Assembly (NCBI GenBank): GCA_964423195.1
Contig: CAYRDY010000120.1
Coordinates: 1 to 5,196 of the forward strand
Reading direction: 5' to 3'
Length of the DNA stretch: 5,196 bases
Source: CAKRHR01 sp964423195
Lineage (GTDB): Bacteria; Bacillota; Clostridia; Lachnospirales; Lachnospiraceae
The notes beneath the pieces are model-generated. The model worked only from the letters and a program-made list of their open reading frames with translations. It was not told the origin of the DNA and did no database searches. The translations under genes and the position numbers were made by a program. Position 1 is the first letter of the stretch, and every line of letters starts with the position of its first letter. Positions 1-5,191 of the stretch are shown here, piece after piece.

Positions 1-2
1 TG

Positions 3-89
3 TATCCGGTGTTGACAGGAGACGACCGCTTTGAACAGGCGGTCAATCAGGAAGAATTCACGGGGACGGCCATAAGGCCGTCCCCGTAG
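3..89 (+). CDS. Possible C-terminal end of a convergent plus-strand gene (partial)
   Basis: One plus-strand frame is open from the window edge to a TAG at 87-89 and would give a 28-residue tail ending GTAIRPSP. The other two plus frames stop early, at 13-15 and 32-34. The tail is polar and acidic (it includes TGDDRFEQAVNQEEF) and plausible as a protein end, but no domain can be recognised. Its last nine codons are encoded by the terminator-like hairpin at 61-86, so the true gene might instead be absent and the frame open by chance. If real, it converges on nfnB with a 20-base gap. There is no start codon in view and no family assignment is possible. Confidence 0.25.
   Translation, partial: YPVLTGDDRFEQAVNQEEFTGTAIRPSP
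61..86. terminator. GC-rich hairpin at the end of the nfn operon, possibly bidirectional
   Basis: CGGGGACGGCC (61-71) and GGCCGTCCCCG (76-86) form a perfect 11-bp stem around an ATAA loop. The hairpin lies 24 bases beyond the nfnB stop codon. Read on the minus strand, the bases after it (TGAATTCTTC) are only moderately U-rich, so it is not a textbook intrinsic terminator. Read on the plus strand it is followed by T-rich sequence from about 91 to 116, though the run is interrupted. A hairpin shared by two converging genes would fit this layout. Stem strength and position support termination; the weak U-tracts lower the certainty. Confidence 0.6.
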
Positions 90-109
90 AGTTTAATGTT
101 TTATTATTT

Positions 110-1495
110 TTATTTCGCTGACAGGTACTCGTGGATGCCCGCCGCGGCCGCTTTGCCCGCGCCCATGGCGAGGATGACCGTCGCGGCGCCGGTCACGGCG
201 TCGCCGCCGGCATAGACGCCCTCTTTGGAGGTCGCGCCGTTCTCCTCATTGGCAACGATACATTTCCACTTGTTGACATCGAGTCCCTCGGTGGTCGAAG
301 AGATCAGCGGATTCGGGGAGGTGCCCAGGGACATGATCACGGTGTCCACCTCGATATCATACTCTGAACCCGGAATCTCCACCGGACGCCTTCTGCCGGA
401 CGCGTCAGGCTCGCCAAGCTCCATCTTGATGCAGCGGATACCCCGCACATTGCCCTTGTCGTCCGTGAGGATCTCCTTCGGATTGGTCAGCAGATGGAAT
501 TCGACGCCTTCCTCTTTGGCGTGATGCACTTCCTCCACACGGGCAGGAAGCTCGGCTTCACTTCTTCTGTAGACGATGTACGTCTGTGCGCCGAGGCGAA
601 GCGCTGTCCTGGCAGCATCCATTGCCACGTTGCCGCCGCCCACGACGGCGACTTTCTTGCCGCGATGGATCGGTGTATCATAATCCTCTCTGAAGGCCTT
701 CATGAGATTATTCCTGGTCAGGAACTCATTCGCGGAAAAGACGCCGTTGGCCTGCTCGCCCGGAATGCCCATGAACTTCGGAAGGCCTGCGCCGGAACCA
801 ATAAATACCGCGTCAAAGCCCTCTTTCTCCATCAGGTCGTCGATCATGACAGACTTGCCGATCACGACATTGGTCTCGATCTTTACGCCCAGTTTCTTGA
901 CGTTTTCGACCTCATGCGCCACGACTTTCTTCTTCGGCAGACGGAACTCCGGAATGCCGTAAACCAGCACACCGCCCGGCTCGTGCAGAGCCTCGAAGAT
1001 TGTCACGTCGTAGCCCAGTCTGGCCAGGTCGCCCGCGCAGGTCAGTCCGGCAGGGCCGGAGCCGATGATCGCCACCTTCTTGTCGATCTTTGTCTTGGCA
1101 GGCACCGGATCCACATGATTTTCCCTGGCCCAGTCAGCCACAAACCGCTCCAGCTTGCCGATGGACTCCGGCTCGCCCTTGACACCGAGAATGCACTTGC
1201 CCTCGCACTGTGTCTCCTGTGGGCACACGCGTCCGCAGACCGCTGGAAGTGACGATGACTCGCCGATGATCTCCGCGGCCTTGGCAAAATTGCCCTCCTT
1301 GACTTCCTTGATAAACGCAGGGATATCGATCGATACCGGACAGCCGGTGCGGCATTTCGGATTCTTGCAGTTTAGGCATCTGGAGGCCTCGGTCACTGCT
1401 TCTTCTTCATTGTATCCCAGACAGACTTCCTCAAAATTTGTTGCTCTCACTTTCGGATCCTGTTCTCTGACAGGCACTCTTGTTTTTGCCGGCAT
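110..1495 (-). CDS. nfnB: NfnB: NADPH/FAD-binding large subunit of NADH-dependent reduced ferredoxin:NADP+ oxidoreductase (GltD-like)
   Basis: This 461-residue cytoplasmic flavoprotein is the NADP(H)-binding subunit of the bifurcating Nfn complex, which couples NADH and reduced ferredoxin oxidation to NADP+ reduction. The N-terminal domain carries the eight-cysteine Fe-S pattern of the glutamate synthase small-subunit family: C40, C43, C48 and C52, then C87, C91, C97 and C101. An FAD Rossmann motif GSGPAG lies at 145-150 and an NADP(H) Rossmann motif VGGGNVAMDAAR at 285-296. YRRSEAELPAR (309-319) and the GGDAVTGAATV stretch from 430 are family hallmarks. The length fits NfnB or GltD. The alternative, a GltD glutamate synthase subunit, is disfavoured because the directly coupled upstream gene is nfnA and no gltB is present. 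The ATG overlaps the nfnA stop (TAATG) and follows a GGAGG nine bases upstream. Confidence 0.93.
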   Translation of the reverse strand: MPAKTRVPVREQDPKVRATNFEEVCLGYNEEEAVTEASRCLNCKNPKCRTGCPVSIDIPAFIKEVKEGNFAKAAEIIGESSSLPAVCGRVCPQETQCEGKCILGVKGEPESIGKLERFVADWARENHVDPVPAKTKIDKKVAIIGSGPAGLTCAGDLARLGYDVTIFEALHEPGGVLVYGIPEFRLPKKKVVAHEVENVKKLGVKIETNVVIGKSVMIDDLMEKEGFDAVFIGSGAGLPKFMGIPGEQANGVFSANEFLTRNNLMKAFREDYDTPIHRGKKVAVVGGGNVAMDAARTALRLGAQTYIVYRRSEAELPARVEEVHHAKEEGVEFHLLTNPKEILTDDKGNVRGIRCIKMELGEPDASGRRRPVEIPGSEYDIEVDTVIMSLGTSPNPLISSTTEGLDVNKWKCIVANEENGATSKEGVYAGGDAVTGAATVILAMGAGKAAAAGIHEYLSAK

Positions 1496-2382
1496 TATTT
1501 GTCACCTCCGCACTGTCCGCATCCGCCTTGATGCGTATCGCCCTCAGTAAGCTTTAACATGGCGCGCCCTTCTTCTGTTTTGTACAAAGTCTGGCGGCGC
1601 ATCGCCTGATCGAAGTCCACCAGATGGCCGTCAAACTCCGGCCCGTCAACGCAGGCGAACTTCACCTGGCCGCCGACGGTCAGTCGGCAGGCGCCGCACA
1701 TACCGGTGCCGTCCACCATGATCGGATTCATGCTGACGATCGTCGGGATTTCCAACTTCTTCGTCAGCTGACAGACAAACTTCATCATAATCATCGGACC
1801 GATGGCCACGCAGATATCATAGTGCTTTCCCTCAGCCACCAGATCCTCAACCGCTTTTGTCACCATACCGCTGCGGCCGTAAGAGCCGTCATCGGTCGTT
1901 ATATAAAGATTGCCGGCTACGGCCTCCATCTCTTTCTCAAGCAGGATCAGGTCCTTGGTCTTCGCGCCGACCACCACGTCCGCGTCAATTCCGCGCTCAT
2001 GCATCCATTTGACCTGCGGATAAACCGGCGCAGCGCCGACACCGCCTGCCACGAACAGATATTTTCTCTTCTTGACTTCCTCGATGTCCTCATTGACAAA
2101 CTCTGAAGGGTTCCCCAACGGCCCCGTCACATCCATAAATGCGTCGCCCGCTTTGTAATGTGACATCTTTGACGTGGACGCGCCGACTACTTGGAAGACG
2201 ATCGTCACTGTGCCGGCCGCTCTGTCATAATCGCAGATCGTCAGCGGAATCCGCTCGCCGACCTCGTCGGCCTTGACGATCAGGAATTCGCCCGGCTGGC
2301 AGGACTCGGCGATACGCTTCGCCTCTACATCCATCAGATAAATATTATCTGCCAGCTTCTCGGCTTTTGTAATTGTGTACAT
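1495..2382 (-). CDS. nfnA: NfnA: FAD/NAD-binding [2Fe-2S] small subunit of NADH-dependent reduced ferredoxin:NADP+ oxidoreductase
   Basis: This 295-residue cytoplasmic protein resembles the dihydroorotate dehydrogenase electron-transfer subunit (PyrK-like ferredoxin reductase fold) and handles NAD(H) in the Nfn complex. The FAD-binding motif RIPLTI is at 44-49 and GPLGNP at 87-92. A nucleotide-binding glycine-rich stretch VAGGVGAAPVYP is at 111-122, and TDDGSYGRSG at 163-172. The C-terminal cluster region has D224, C229, C232 and C244 in the DGTGMCGAC...CVDGPEF arrangement. That matches the one-Asp, three-Cys [2Fe-2S] site known for Thermotoga NfnA. The tail ends in an additional CxxC (C288, C291) in a Gly-rich stretch. 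PyrK is the alternative, but no pyrD is adjacent and nfnB follows with a one-base overlap. The ATG has a near-perfect ribosome binding site. Confidence 0.93.
   Translation of the reverse strand: MYTITKAEKLADNIYLMDVEAKRIAESCQPGEFLIVKADEVGERIPLTICDYDRAAGTVTIVFQVVGASTSKMSHYKAGDAFMDVTGPLGNPSEFVNEDIEEVKKRKYLFVAGGVGAAPVYPQVKWMHERGIDADVVVGAKTKDLILLEKEMEAVAGNLYITTDDGSYGRSGMVTKAVEDLVAEGKHYDICVAIGPMIMMKFVCQLTKKLEIPTIVSMNPIMVDGTGMCGACRLTVGGQVKFACVDGPEFDGHLVDFDQAMRRQTLYKTEEGRAMLKLTEGDTHQGGCGQCGGDK
1502..1509 (-). promoter_or_regulatory. Ribosome binding site of nfnB, inside the nfnA coding end
   Basis: GGAGGTGA on the minus strand, with its GGAGG core at 1505-1509, lies nine bases before the nfnB ATG. 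The same bases encode the Gly-Gly-Asp near the C-terminus of NfnA, so the end of one protein doubles as the translation signal of the next. Together with the one-base stop/start overlap at 1495, this supports coupled translation and roughly equal subunit amounts. Confidence 0.8.
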
Positions 2383-2387
2383 ACTTT

Positions 2388-2396
2388 ACCTCCTTT
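2388..2396 (-). promoter_or_regulatory. Strong ribosome binding site of nfnA
   Basis: AAAGGAGGT on the minus strand is a full match to the Bacillota anti-Shine-Dalgarno sequence. Its GGAGG ends six bases before the ATG at 2382, which fixes that start codon. Confidence 0.9.
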
Positions 2397-2398
2397 GC

Positions 2399-2418
2399 TG
2401 CCGATGACCCCCTCGGCA
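2399..2418 (-). repeat. Small inverted repeat in the nfnA leader, next to the ribosome binding site
   Basis: TGCCGA and TCGGCA arms (2413-2418 and 2399-2404) flank an eight-base loop containing GGGGG in the minus-strand transcript. The hairpin ends two bases before the AAAGGAGGT site and would occupy much of the short 5' leader predicted from the promoter at 2433-2460. It is only 6 bp long and could be chance. It does not itself pair with the Shine-Dalgarno sequence. Confidence 0.3.
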
Positions 2419-2432
2419 TTACATTTTCATTT

Positions 2433-2460
2433 AGTATACTACTTTGAAATTATTTTTCAA
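2433..2460 (-). promoter_or_regulatory. Predicted sigma-A promoter of the nfnAB operon
   Basis: On the minus strand a -35 TTGAAA (2455-2460) and a -10 TATACT (2433-2438) are separated by 16 bases. The surroundings are AT-rich, and transcription would start near 2426, giving a leader of about 44 bases. This is the best promoter match close to nfnA and suggests that nfnAB is transcribed on its own rather than only by read-through from the genes at 2917-5178. Confidence 0.7.
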
Positions 2461-2473
2461 TATTTTCAAAGTA
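2440..2473. promoter_or_regulatory. 10-bp inverted repeat overlapping the nfnA promoter: candidate operator
   Basis: TACTTTGAAA (2440-2449) and TTTCAAAGTA (2464-2473) are perfect inverted copies separated by 14 bases. One arm fills the space between the -10 and -35 boxes, the -35 box lies in the spacer, and the other arm is just upstream. A bound protein here would block RNA polymerase. The arms do not resemble the Rex consensus (TTGTTAA-type), the redox regulator one might expect for nfn. The regulator is not identifiable. Confidence 0.45.
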
Positions 2474-2528
2474 ATAAACAGGCAAATATAACCTCCTCCG
2501 TTGATTGATAAAACCGTCGAATTTTTTT

Positions 2529-2588
2529 GTCTGAATATCAGACGATGCAAATTTTATTTTCTGAATATCCGACATCGCAAATCCCGTT
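2529..2588. repeat. Two tandem 30-bp imperfect direct repeats upstream of nfnA
   Basis: Units 2529-2558 and 2559-2588 match at 21 of 30 positions. Conserved blocks are TCTGAATATC, GAC and GCAAAT. The first unit contains a near-palindrome GTCTGAATATCAGAC (2529-2543) with 6-bp arms; the second has the related TTCTGAATATCCGAC (2559-2573). At the next 30-bp phase (2589-2594) only TTCCGA resembles the unit start. Thirty bases is close to three helical turns, so repeated protein sites on one DNA face are possible. The spacing is far too short for a CRISPR array. Confidence 0.5.
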
Positions 2589-2598
2589 TTCCGATTTT

Positions 2599-2627
2599 AT
2601 TATATCATATTCTCAATTACTTTTTCA
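2599..2627 (-). promoter_or_regulatory. Possible second, upstream minus-strand promoter
   Basis: A perfect TATAAT (2599-2604, minus strand) has a poor -35 candidate, TGAAAA, 17 bases upstream (2622-2627). A transcript from here would begin near 2592 and cross the 30-bp repeats before reaching nfnA. Such boxes arise easily by chance in AT-rich DNA, so this is weak. Confidence 0.25.
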
Positions 2628-2680
2628 TTGTACAAACGCACAAAGATAAGAGAAATTTTATCTCTGTGCGTTTGTGCGAT
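2627..2680. repeat. Long imperfect hairpin in the AT-rich intergenic region
   Basis: ACAAACGCACA (2632-2642) pairs perfectly with TGTGCGTTTGT (2665-2675). After one A/C mismatch, AGATAA (2644-2649) pairs with TTATCT (2658-2663) around the eight-base loop GAGAAATT. In a plus-strand RNA the stem can extend outward to 2627 and 2680 with two G-U pairs, which a minus-strand RNA cannot do. Neither side has an immediate T-run, although a TTTTTT lies at 2692-2697, so it is a poor intrinsic terminator. Its role is unknown. A regulatory RNA structure, a protein site or a small repeat element all remain possible. Confidence 0.55.
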
Positions 2681-2686
2681 TATCAT

Positions 2687-2706
2687 ATTAATTTTTTAAA
2701 ATTAAT
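2687..2706. repeat. AT-only palindrome
   Basis: ATTAATTTT (2687-2695) and AAAATTAAT (2698-2706) are perfect 9-bp inverted arms around TT. It sits seven bases past the long hairpin ending at 2680. Composition alone makes such palindromes likely here, so no function is claimed. Confidence 0.35.
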
Positions 2707-2916
2707 AAATATATATACAATTTTTAACATAAAACTGTCCGCCAAAGCCCTATAAATTAAATATCCGCATGAATTGGGTCTATTGGTCAAACGCAACAGT
2801 TCGGGGAATATCTCAACGGTTATATTCAAACCTCCGGGAAAGCGGAACATAGACTCGCCCAGACCACTGCGCCTCTGGCCGTCAGAACCGCTGCGCGATG
2901 GTTCGCAGCCATGGCG
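2707..2916. other. Remaining gene-free stretch downstream of the second Gfo/Idh gene
   Basis: From about 2707 to 2760 the sequence is AT-rich. From about 2770 to 2916 it returns to gene-like composition, but I recognise no gene. Several frames on both strands happen to stay open, for example plus-strand 2773 onward into the antisense of the Gfo/Idh gene, and the minus frame that follows the Gfo/Idh stop. None has a convincing start or motif. Weak hairpins exist (CCAGA at 2859-2863 with TCTGG at 2874-2878; GCTGCG at 2890-2895 with CGCAGC at 2904-2909), but none has a U-tract. No clear terminator for the upstream gene is visible. Confidence 0.5.
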
Positions 2917-3978
2917 TCAACCGGTGATCCTGACCGCCTGATGTGTCCGCGCGGATTCCCTCACCGCGTCCATCAGCTGCAGCACATACCGTACCTGTGG
3001 CAGCTTGATCATATCCTCCTCAATGCCTTTTCTGGCATTGATGTAATTGACAAAGAAATCGCGATGCGCGGTATGCACCTCCGGCAGCGGCTCCTCATAC
3101 AATAATCCCGGCTCCGCAGGCCCGAAGCTCCTTGTCGGGCTGTCGACCGTCATGCTCCGCCTGCCCGGCACGTTCTGCAGCAGATGTCTCGTCCGAACGA
3201 TCCGGCCCTCCTTAAAGCCCTGAGCCATGAAAGGTCCCTCAGTCATGGCGCTGCCTGTCGTTCCGCCCATAAACCAGGCGCGCTTCGGCTGCAGATAGTA
3301 GGTGCCCAGCTCGATCTCCGCCGTCACCTTATTTTCAAACTCAAAAATAATCTTGAAATAATCGTCCACGTTGGCGTTGATCACATTTTTCATGTCCGCG
3401 TACACCGAGAGGATCCGGCTGTCCACCATCTGCACGATCTGGTCGATCAGGTGCACGCCCCAATCATAGAGCATCCCGCCGCCCATCTCCGGGTAGACAT
3501 GCCAGTCATGCATGTTGCCGTTAAAGCCGTAGAGCTGCGATTTGATCAGATACACGTCGCCCAGCAGCTTCTGGTCGTAGACCGCTTTCATGGTCGCGTA
3601 GTCGCTGTCCAGCCGGCGCTGATGATGAATGGTCAGATGGACGCCGGCCGCCTCACACGCCGCCGTCATCTCGTCAAATTCCGCAACCGTCATCGCCGCC
3701 GGCTTCTCGCAGATAATATTTTTTCCGGCCGCGGCGGCTTTCTTCACCATTTCCAGGTGCAGCGGATTCGGCACCGCGATGATGACCGTATCCACATCGG
3801 CGTCCTCAAGCAGCGCGTCGGCATCCCTATAGACCGCCACGCCCTCAGGCGCGTCGGCGAGTTGATCGTCACAGTTATCACAAACAGCCTTGAGCTCAAT
3901 CTCGTCAAACGTCTGCATCATTCGCGCGTGCTCATGACCCATAAACCCAAATCCGATAATGCCTAATTTAATCATCAT
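2917..3978 (-). CDS. Gfo/Idh/MocA family NAD(P)-dependent oxidoreductase (second of the pair)
   Basis: This 353-residue cytoplasmic dehydrogenase of COG0673 has the usual family length. The N-terminal Rossmann domain has GFGFMG at 9-14. An Asp (D34) at the end of the second strand (KAVCD) suggests preference for NAD(H) over NADP(H). The family EKP motif is at 91-93 with the conserved Lys at 92, and HHQRR at 118-122. The C-terminal substrate domain has GGGMLYDWGVHLIDQ at 166-180, giving D172 and H176 in the arrangement used catalytically in inositol dehydrogenase IolG. The DWH-VYPEMGGG approach (158-168) differs from that of the 4081-5178 neighbour, so substrates probably differ. The substrate is likely a sugar, polyol or glycoside but is not determinable. 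ATG 3978 is chosen because AAAGGAG ends nine bases upstream; ATG 3975 is possible. Confidence 0.92.
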   Translation of the reverse strand: MMIKLGIIGFGFMGHEHARMMQTFDEIELKAVCDNCDDQLADAPEGVAVYRDADALLEDADVDTVIIAVPNPLHLEMVKKAAAAGKNIICEKPAAMTVAEFDEMTAACEAAGVHLTIHHQRRLDSDYATMKAVYDQKLLGDVYLIKSQLYGFNGNMHDWHVYPEMGGGMLYDWGVHLIDQIVQMVDSRILSVYADMKNVINANVDDYFKIIFEFENKVTAEIELGTYYLQPKRAWFMGGTTGSAMTEGPFMAQGFKEGRIVRTRHLLQNVPGRRSMTVDSPTRSFGPAEPGLLYEEPLPEVHTAHRDFFVNYINARKGIEEDMIKLPQVRYVLQLMDAVRESARTHQAVRITG

Positions 3979-3987
3979 TTTCCTACA

Positions 3988-3994
3988 CTCCTTT
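3988..3994 (-). promoter_or_regulatory. Ribosome binding site of the second Gfo/Idh gene
   Basis: AAAGGAG on the minus strand ends nine bases before ATG 3978 and twelve before ATG 3975, favouring the first. It begins only six bases after the 15-bp hairpin at 4001-4038. Confidence 0.75.
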
Positions 3995-4000
3995 CACCTG

Positions 4001-4038
4001 AAAGAAGTGATGTTCAAAAAAAGGAACATCACTTCTTT
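4001..4038 (-). terminator. Perfect 15-bp inverted repeat between the two Gfo/Idh genes (terminator, attenuator or leader hairpin)
   Basis: AAAGAAGTGATGTTC (4001-4015) and GAACATCACTTCTTT (4024-4038) are perfect inverted copies around an eight-base loop which reads CTTTTTTT on the minus strand. It lies 42 bases beyond the stop of the upstream Gfo/Idh gene and just before the ribosome binding site of the next. No U-run follows the stem outside it, although the 3' arm ends CTTCTTT. It could be an imperfect terminator, a stabilising hairpin at the 5' end of a transcript from the -10 box at 4049-4054, or an operator. Sequence alone does not decide among these. Confidence 0.5.
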
Positions 4039-4048
4039 ATCCGTTGCC

Positions 4049-4077
4049 ATTATATACCGTTTTTTATAGCGTTGAGA
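4049..4077 (-). promoter_or_regulatory. Possible internal promoter before the second Gfo/Idh gene
   Basis: A consensus TATAAT -10 box (4049-4054, minus strand) lies in the gap between the two Gfo/Idh genes. The -35 position 17 bases upstream (4072-4077, TCTCAA) is a poor match, and the spacer contains an A-tract. Transcription would start near 4042 and place the 15-bp hairpin almost at the 5' end of the mRNA. The second gene may therefore be expressed separately from the first. Confidence 0.4.
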
Positions 4078-4080
4078 ATA

Positions 4081-5178
4081 TCAATCCTCGTAATGACGTG
4101 TGATATAGGCGGTCTCGCCGGTCCTTGCGGACTCAAAGATGGCCTCGATGATCTGGACGACAGGGATGCCCTCTTTGCCCTTGACGAGCGGCTCATGATC
4201 ATTGATGATCGCGTCGATCCAGTCCGCCATCTGCGCGTCGTTCGTCTCAGCCTCGCCGATGTACGGCTCCGCGAACGGCATATCCGGATACTCCGGCGAA
4301 TATGTCACCATTTTATCGTTGACGATCGTGTTGATGCGGGCCGTGCCGTCCGGTCCCAGAAGATCCGCGCCGGCCTTGGTGCCAACGATCAGTGAGGAGT
4401 TGGCGACACCGATCATGTTGATCAGCCACGCCGCCTCCAGATAGATGACAGCGCCGTTTTCCATGGTGATCAGGGCAAAACCCGTATCCTCGACGTTGCA
4501 TTTCTCAGGATCCCATTTGCCCCACGGATTGCCTTCCACCTCGCCGCGCATTTTCGTGAAAATCTTGCCCTGCACGGAGACCGGCCTGAAATTATTCATC
4601 ATATACATGGTCAGATCCAGCGAGTGCGGCGCGCCGTCATAGAGAATGCCGCCGCCGTTTTCGTCTTTGTCCATGTAGACGCCCCATGTCGGCACGCCCC
4701 GACGGCGGGCATCCAATGCCTTCCCGAAATAAACCTCGCCGAAATCGCCACGGTCCACCATCTGGCGGATATACTGCACGGAGGAGCGGAAACGGCGCTG
4801 ATGACCGAGCGTCAGCTTGACGCCGGCCTTCTTGGCGGCCTCCACCATCTCAAACGCGTCGTCCGACTTGGTCGCCAGCGGCTTCTCGCAGAAGACATGT
4901 TTGCCATACTTGATCGCGCACATGGTCATCTCATAGTGATAGCTGTTCGGCGTGCACACGTGAACGGCCTCGACATCCGGATCCGCGCACAGTTCCCTGT
5001 AATCCGTGTACTTCTTCACATTTTTCAGGTCAAAATCTTTCTCGACTTTATCCATCAACGCCGCGTCGATATCGCAGATCGCCGTCAGCTCCACATTCTC
5101 CGCCTTGGCAAGATAAGAAATATGCTTCAAAGTTCCAATCCATCCACATCCGATCACGCCACATTTTACTTTTCTCAT
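4081..5178 (-). CDS. Gfo/Idh/MocA family NAD(P)-dependent oxidoreductase (first of the pair)
   Basis: This 365-residue cytoplasmic COG0673 dehydrogenase is of typical family length. The Rossmann motif GCGWIG is at 10-15, and D36 ends the second strand (TAICDID), suggesting NAD(H). EKPLA is at 98-102 with the conserved Lys at 99, and GHQRRF at 125-130. ARRRGVPTWGVY (157-168) leads into GGGILYDGAPHSLD (175-188), which supplies D181 and H185 as the likely catalytic Asp/His pair. It shares the core motifs with the 2917-3978 neighbour but differs clearly in the substrate region, so it is not a recent duplicate. The substrate is probably a sugar, polyol or glycoside and cannot be named. ATG 5178 is chosen because AAAGGTGA lies five bases upstream; a GTG at 5187 would add three residues but overlaps that site. 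Confidence 0.92.
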   Translation of the reverse strand: MRKVKCGVIGCGWIGTLKHISYLAKAENVELTAICDIDAALMDKVEKDFDLKNVKKYTDYRELCADPDVEAVHVCTPNSYHYEMTMCAIKYGKHVFCEKPLATKSDDAFEMVEAAKKAGVKLTLGHQRRFRSSVQYIRQMVDRGDFGEVYFGKALDARRRGVPTWGVYMDKDENGGGILYDGAPHSLDLTMYMMNNFRPVSVQGKIFTKMRGEVEGNPWGKWDPEKCNVEDTGFALITMENGAVIYLEAAWLINMIGVANSSLIVGTKAGADLLGPDGTARINTIVNDKMVTYSPEYPDMPFAEPYIGEAETNDAQMADWIDAIINDHEPLVKGKEGIPVVQIIEAIFESARTGETAYITRHYED

Positions 5179-5183
5179 GATAA

Positions 5184-5191
5184 TCACCTTT
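5184..5191 (-). promoter_or_regulatory. Ribosome binding site deciding the start of the first Gfo/Idh gene
   Basis: AAAGGTGA on the minus strand lies five bases before ATG 5178. The alternative GTG (5185-5187) falls inside this site and has only a poorly spaced AAGGA before it, so the ATG is preferred. The promoter would lie beyond the window. Confidence 0.65.

Noticed and set aside
24..44. GACCGC/GCGGTC inverted repeat
   Set aside because: It has only 6 bp, no U-tract on either strand, and lies in the possible coding end. It is probably chance.
494..1252. Long plus-strand open frame of 252 codons
   Set aside because: It is antisense to nfnB, whose Fe-S, FAD and NADP motifs are unmistakable. 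The opposite frame is open because of codon bias and shows no domain.
110..1495. Glutamate synthase small subunit (gltD) as the primary name
   Set aside because: The protein family is the same, but the directly overlapping NfnA gene and absence of a large glutamate synthase gene make Nfn the better call.
2529..2588. CRISPR array
   Set aside because: There are only two diverged units, directly abutting, with no unique spacers and no cas genes.
2627..2706. Insertion sequence end or MITE
   Set aside because: The inverted repeats are present, but I see no target-site duplication, transposase remnant or second copy in the window.
2501..2755. Plus-strand 84-codon frame in the AT-rich gap
   Set aside because: It starts at TTG without a ribosome binding site, has low-complexity composition (Ile, Phe, Asn, Lys, Tyr), and spans the direct repeats and the hairpin. 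It is best explained as AT-rich noise.
2773..3105. Plus-strand open frame entering the antisense of the second Gfo/Idh gene
   Set aside because: It has no ATG before 2911, no ribosome binding site and no recognised motif. I considered a decayed gene at 2773-2916 but all frames look equally plausible there, so there is no positive support.
3184..3966. Plus-strand open frame of 260 codons
   Set aside because: It mirrors the Gfo/Idh gene at 2917-3978, is His/Arg/Val-rich as expected of an antisense shadow, and has no credible ribosome binding site or motif.
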